This document shows positions 5,991 to 7,405 of a stretch of 7,405 bases of DNA, piece after piece. The stretch is from Eubacteriales bacterium (GTDB lineage: Bacteria; Bacillota; Clostridia; Christensenellales; UMGS416). Every line of letters starts with the position of its first letter. The stretch's first letter is position 1. Both the position numbers and the translations under genes were made by a program. The notes under the pieces are model-generated. The model was not told the origin of the DNA and did not search any database. It saw nothing but the letters and a program-made list of their open reading frames with translations. The stretch spans positions 1-7,405 of the forward strand of contig JAQVWW010000050.1 in NCBI GenBank assembly GCA_028709505.1, written 5' to 3'.

Positions 5991-5997
5991 AAAGGGG
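5991..5997 (+). promoter_or_regulatory. htpG ribosome binding site, longer than usual spacing
   Basis: AAAGGGG ends ten bases before the ATG at 6008. The match to the 16S rRNA tail is partial and the spacing is slightly long, so initiation may be moderate. An in-frame TGA at 5999-6001 rules out a longer N-terminus. Confidence 0.45.
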
Positions 5998-6007
5998 TTG
6001 ACGCAAG

Positions 6008-7405
6008 ATGAGCAAAAAACAGTTTAAAACCGAGTCCAAACGCATCCTAGATCTAATGATCCATTCCATTTACACGCACCGCGAGATCTTCCTGCGGGAG
6101 CTTATTTCCAACGCCAGCGACGCGCTGGATAAGCTGTATTTTCGATCGCTGACCGACGAGACGGTACACCTGTCCCGCGAGGATTTCGCCATCGACATTG
6201 CCGTGGACAAGGACAAGCGCACGCTGCGTATCGCCGACAACGGCTGCGGCATGACCCGCGACGAGCTGGAGGATAACCTGGGCACCATCGCCCGCAGCGG
6301 CACGCTGAACTTTAAGAAGGACAACGAACTGGGCGAGGATATCGACATCATCGGCCAGTTTGGCGTGGGCTTCTATTCGGCCTTTATGGTGGCCAAGGAG
6401 GTTACCGTGGTCAGCCGCGCCCACGGCGCCGGCGAGGCCACCCGCTGGCAGTCCAGCGGCCAGGACGGCTATACGCTGCGCGCGGATGACAAGGCGGACT
6501 TTGGCACCGAGATTACGTTGGTGCTCAAAGACAACGACGGCGAAGACAGCTACGACGAGTTTTTAGACCCGCACCGCATTGCGGCGCTGGTTAAGAAGTA
6601 TTCGGACTACATCCGCTATCCCATCCGCATGGACATGCCCCGCTCCCGCAAGAAGGAAGGCAGCGAAAACGAGTGGGAAAGCTACACCGAAAACACTGTG
6701 CTCAACAGCATGATTCCCGTCTGGCGCAAGGCTAAGGCCGAACTGGAAGACGGCGAATACGAGCGGTTCTATCAGGAAAAGTTCTACGATATGGACGCGC
6801 CGCTTAAGACCATCCACACCAAGGTGGAGGGCAGCGTCACGTATACGGCCCTTTTGTACATCCCCAAGAAGCCGCCGTTTGATTTCTACTCCAAGGAATA
6901 CGAAAAGGGCTTGCAGCTGTACGCCAACGGCGTCATGATCATGGACAAGTGCCAGGACCTGCTGCCCGACTATTTCGGCTTCGTCAAAGGGCTGGTCGAC
7001 TCGCCGGATTTTTCGCTGAACATTTCCCGCGAGGTGCTGCAGCACGATCGGCAGCTAAAGGTCATCGCCGCAAACCTGCAAAAGAAAATCAAGGCCGAAC
7101 TGCTCAAAATGCTGGCCGACGACCGCGACAACTATCTGCAATTTTACGGCAGCTTCGGCGTGACGCTCAAATACGGCGTGTACACCGGCTACGGCCAGAA
7201 CAAAGAGACGCTGCAGGACTTGCTGATGTTCCATTCGCTCAAGCAGGATAAGCTCGTTACGCTAAAGGAATATGCAGACGCCATGGGCGAGGACCAGAGC
7301 GCTATCTACTTTGCCAGCGGCGACAGCGTGCAGCAGATTGCCAGGCTGCCGCAGCTGGAGCGTATTGCCGACAGCGGCTACGACGTGCTGTGCCTGACCG
7401 ACGAC
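6008..7405 (+). CDS. htpG: Molecular chaperone HtpG (Hsp90), 3' end cut by window
   Basis: This is an ATP-dependent cytosolic chaperone of the Hsp90 family. The frame is open from the ATG at 6008 to the window edge, giving 466 residues, about three quarters of the usual 620-640. The N-terminal GHKL ATPase domain (about 1-210) shows RELISNASDALDK with catalytic E31 and Mg-binding N35, ADNGCGM with D77, the SG lid region near residues 97-98, and GQFGVGFYS (116-124). The middle domain (about 225 onward) has PVWR (237-240), a typical GLQLYANGVMIMD stretch and the conserved NISREVLQ with arginine R341, which contacts the ATP gamma-phosphate in this family. The start matches the family N-terminus (KKQFKTESKRILDLMI). 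The C-terminal dimerisation domain lies outside the window. The gene diverges from the ABC exporter operon and is preceded by a promoter and CIRCE element, so repression by HrcA and induction by heat are expected. No frameshift or missing key residue is seen. Confidence 0.97.
   Translation, partial: MSKKQFKTESKRILDLMIHSIYTHREIFLRELISNASDALDKLYFRSLTDETVHLSREDFAIDIAVDKDKRTLRIADNGCGMTRDELEDNLGTIARSGTLNFKKDNELGEDIDIIGQFGVGFYSAFMVAKEVTVVSRAHGAGEATRWQSSGQDGYTLRADDKADFGTEITLVLKDNDGEDSYDEFLDPHRIAALVKKYSDYIRYPIRMDMPRSRKKEGSENEWESYTENTVLNSMIPVWRKAKAELEDGEYERFYQEKFYDMDAPLKTIHTKVEGSVTYTALLYIPKKPPFDFYSKEYEKGLQLYANGVMIMDKCQDLLPDYFGFVKGLVDSPDFSLNISREVLQHDRQLKVIAANLQKKIKAELLKMLADDRDNYLQFYGSFGVTLKYGVYTGYGQNKETLQDLLMFHSLKQDKLVTLKEYADAMGEDQSAIYFASGDSVQQIARLPQLERIADSGYDVLCLTDD

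Noticed and set aside
1..7405. CRISPR array, tRNA, rRNA or insertion sequence
   Set aside because: No spaced repeat series, tRNA-like GGTTCGAAT arm, rRNA sequence, transposase or terminal inverted repeats were seen on either strand.

Overview
The window (about 7.4 kb) looks like chromosomal DNA of a fairly GC-rich member of the Firmicutes, most likely Clostridia. Supporting this are a CIRCE heat-shock operator, strong Shine-Dalgarno sites of the AGGAGG family, sigma-A-type -10 boxes that are all TACAAT, a BmrC/BmrD-like heterodimeric ABC exporter pair, and an HtpG that resembles clostridial versions. This assignment is inferred from motifs and protein style; no database search was possible.

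Layout. The left edge (1-230) has a possible C-terminal scrap of a plus-strand gene and a bidirectional-looking terminator. Positions 231-833 (minus) encode a 200-residue protein of unknown function with a C-terminal DUF4160-like domain, in DNA visibly richer in AT than the rest. Positions 991-1824 (minus) encode an NudC-type NADH pyrophosphatase with an intact zinc ribbon and a perfect Nudix box. Its promoter has an extended -10 box inside a perfect dyad. Positions 1975-5507 (minus) are a two-gene operon for the two halves of a heterodimeric ABC exporter, closed by a strong hairpin at 1922-1957. Diverging from it, htpG (Hsp90) starts at 6008 and runs off the right edge, behind a promoter and a CIRCE operator at 5930-5956.

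Function. These are mostly ordinary housekeeping and stress genes and do not form one pathway: NAD(H)/NAD-RNA hydrolysis, export of an unknown, probably hydrophobic compound, and protein folding under stress. The exporter halves complement each other exactly: one has the catalytic glutamate and an altered signature motif, the other has a canonical signature and an Asp in place of the glutamate. This predicts one active and one degenerate ATP site. HtpG is probably repressed by HrcA through CIRCE.

I found no convincing new multi-gene system. The points most worth following up are CIRCE control of htpG, the uncharacterised N-terminal domain of the DUF4160 protein, the dyad over the nudC promoter, a short open frame whose stop overlaps the htpG start, and the unexplained stretch at about 5571-5867.
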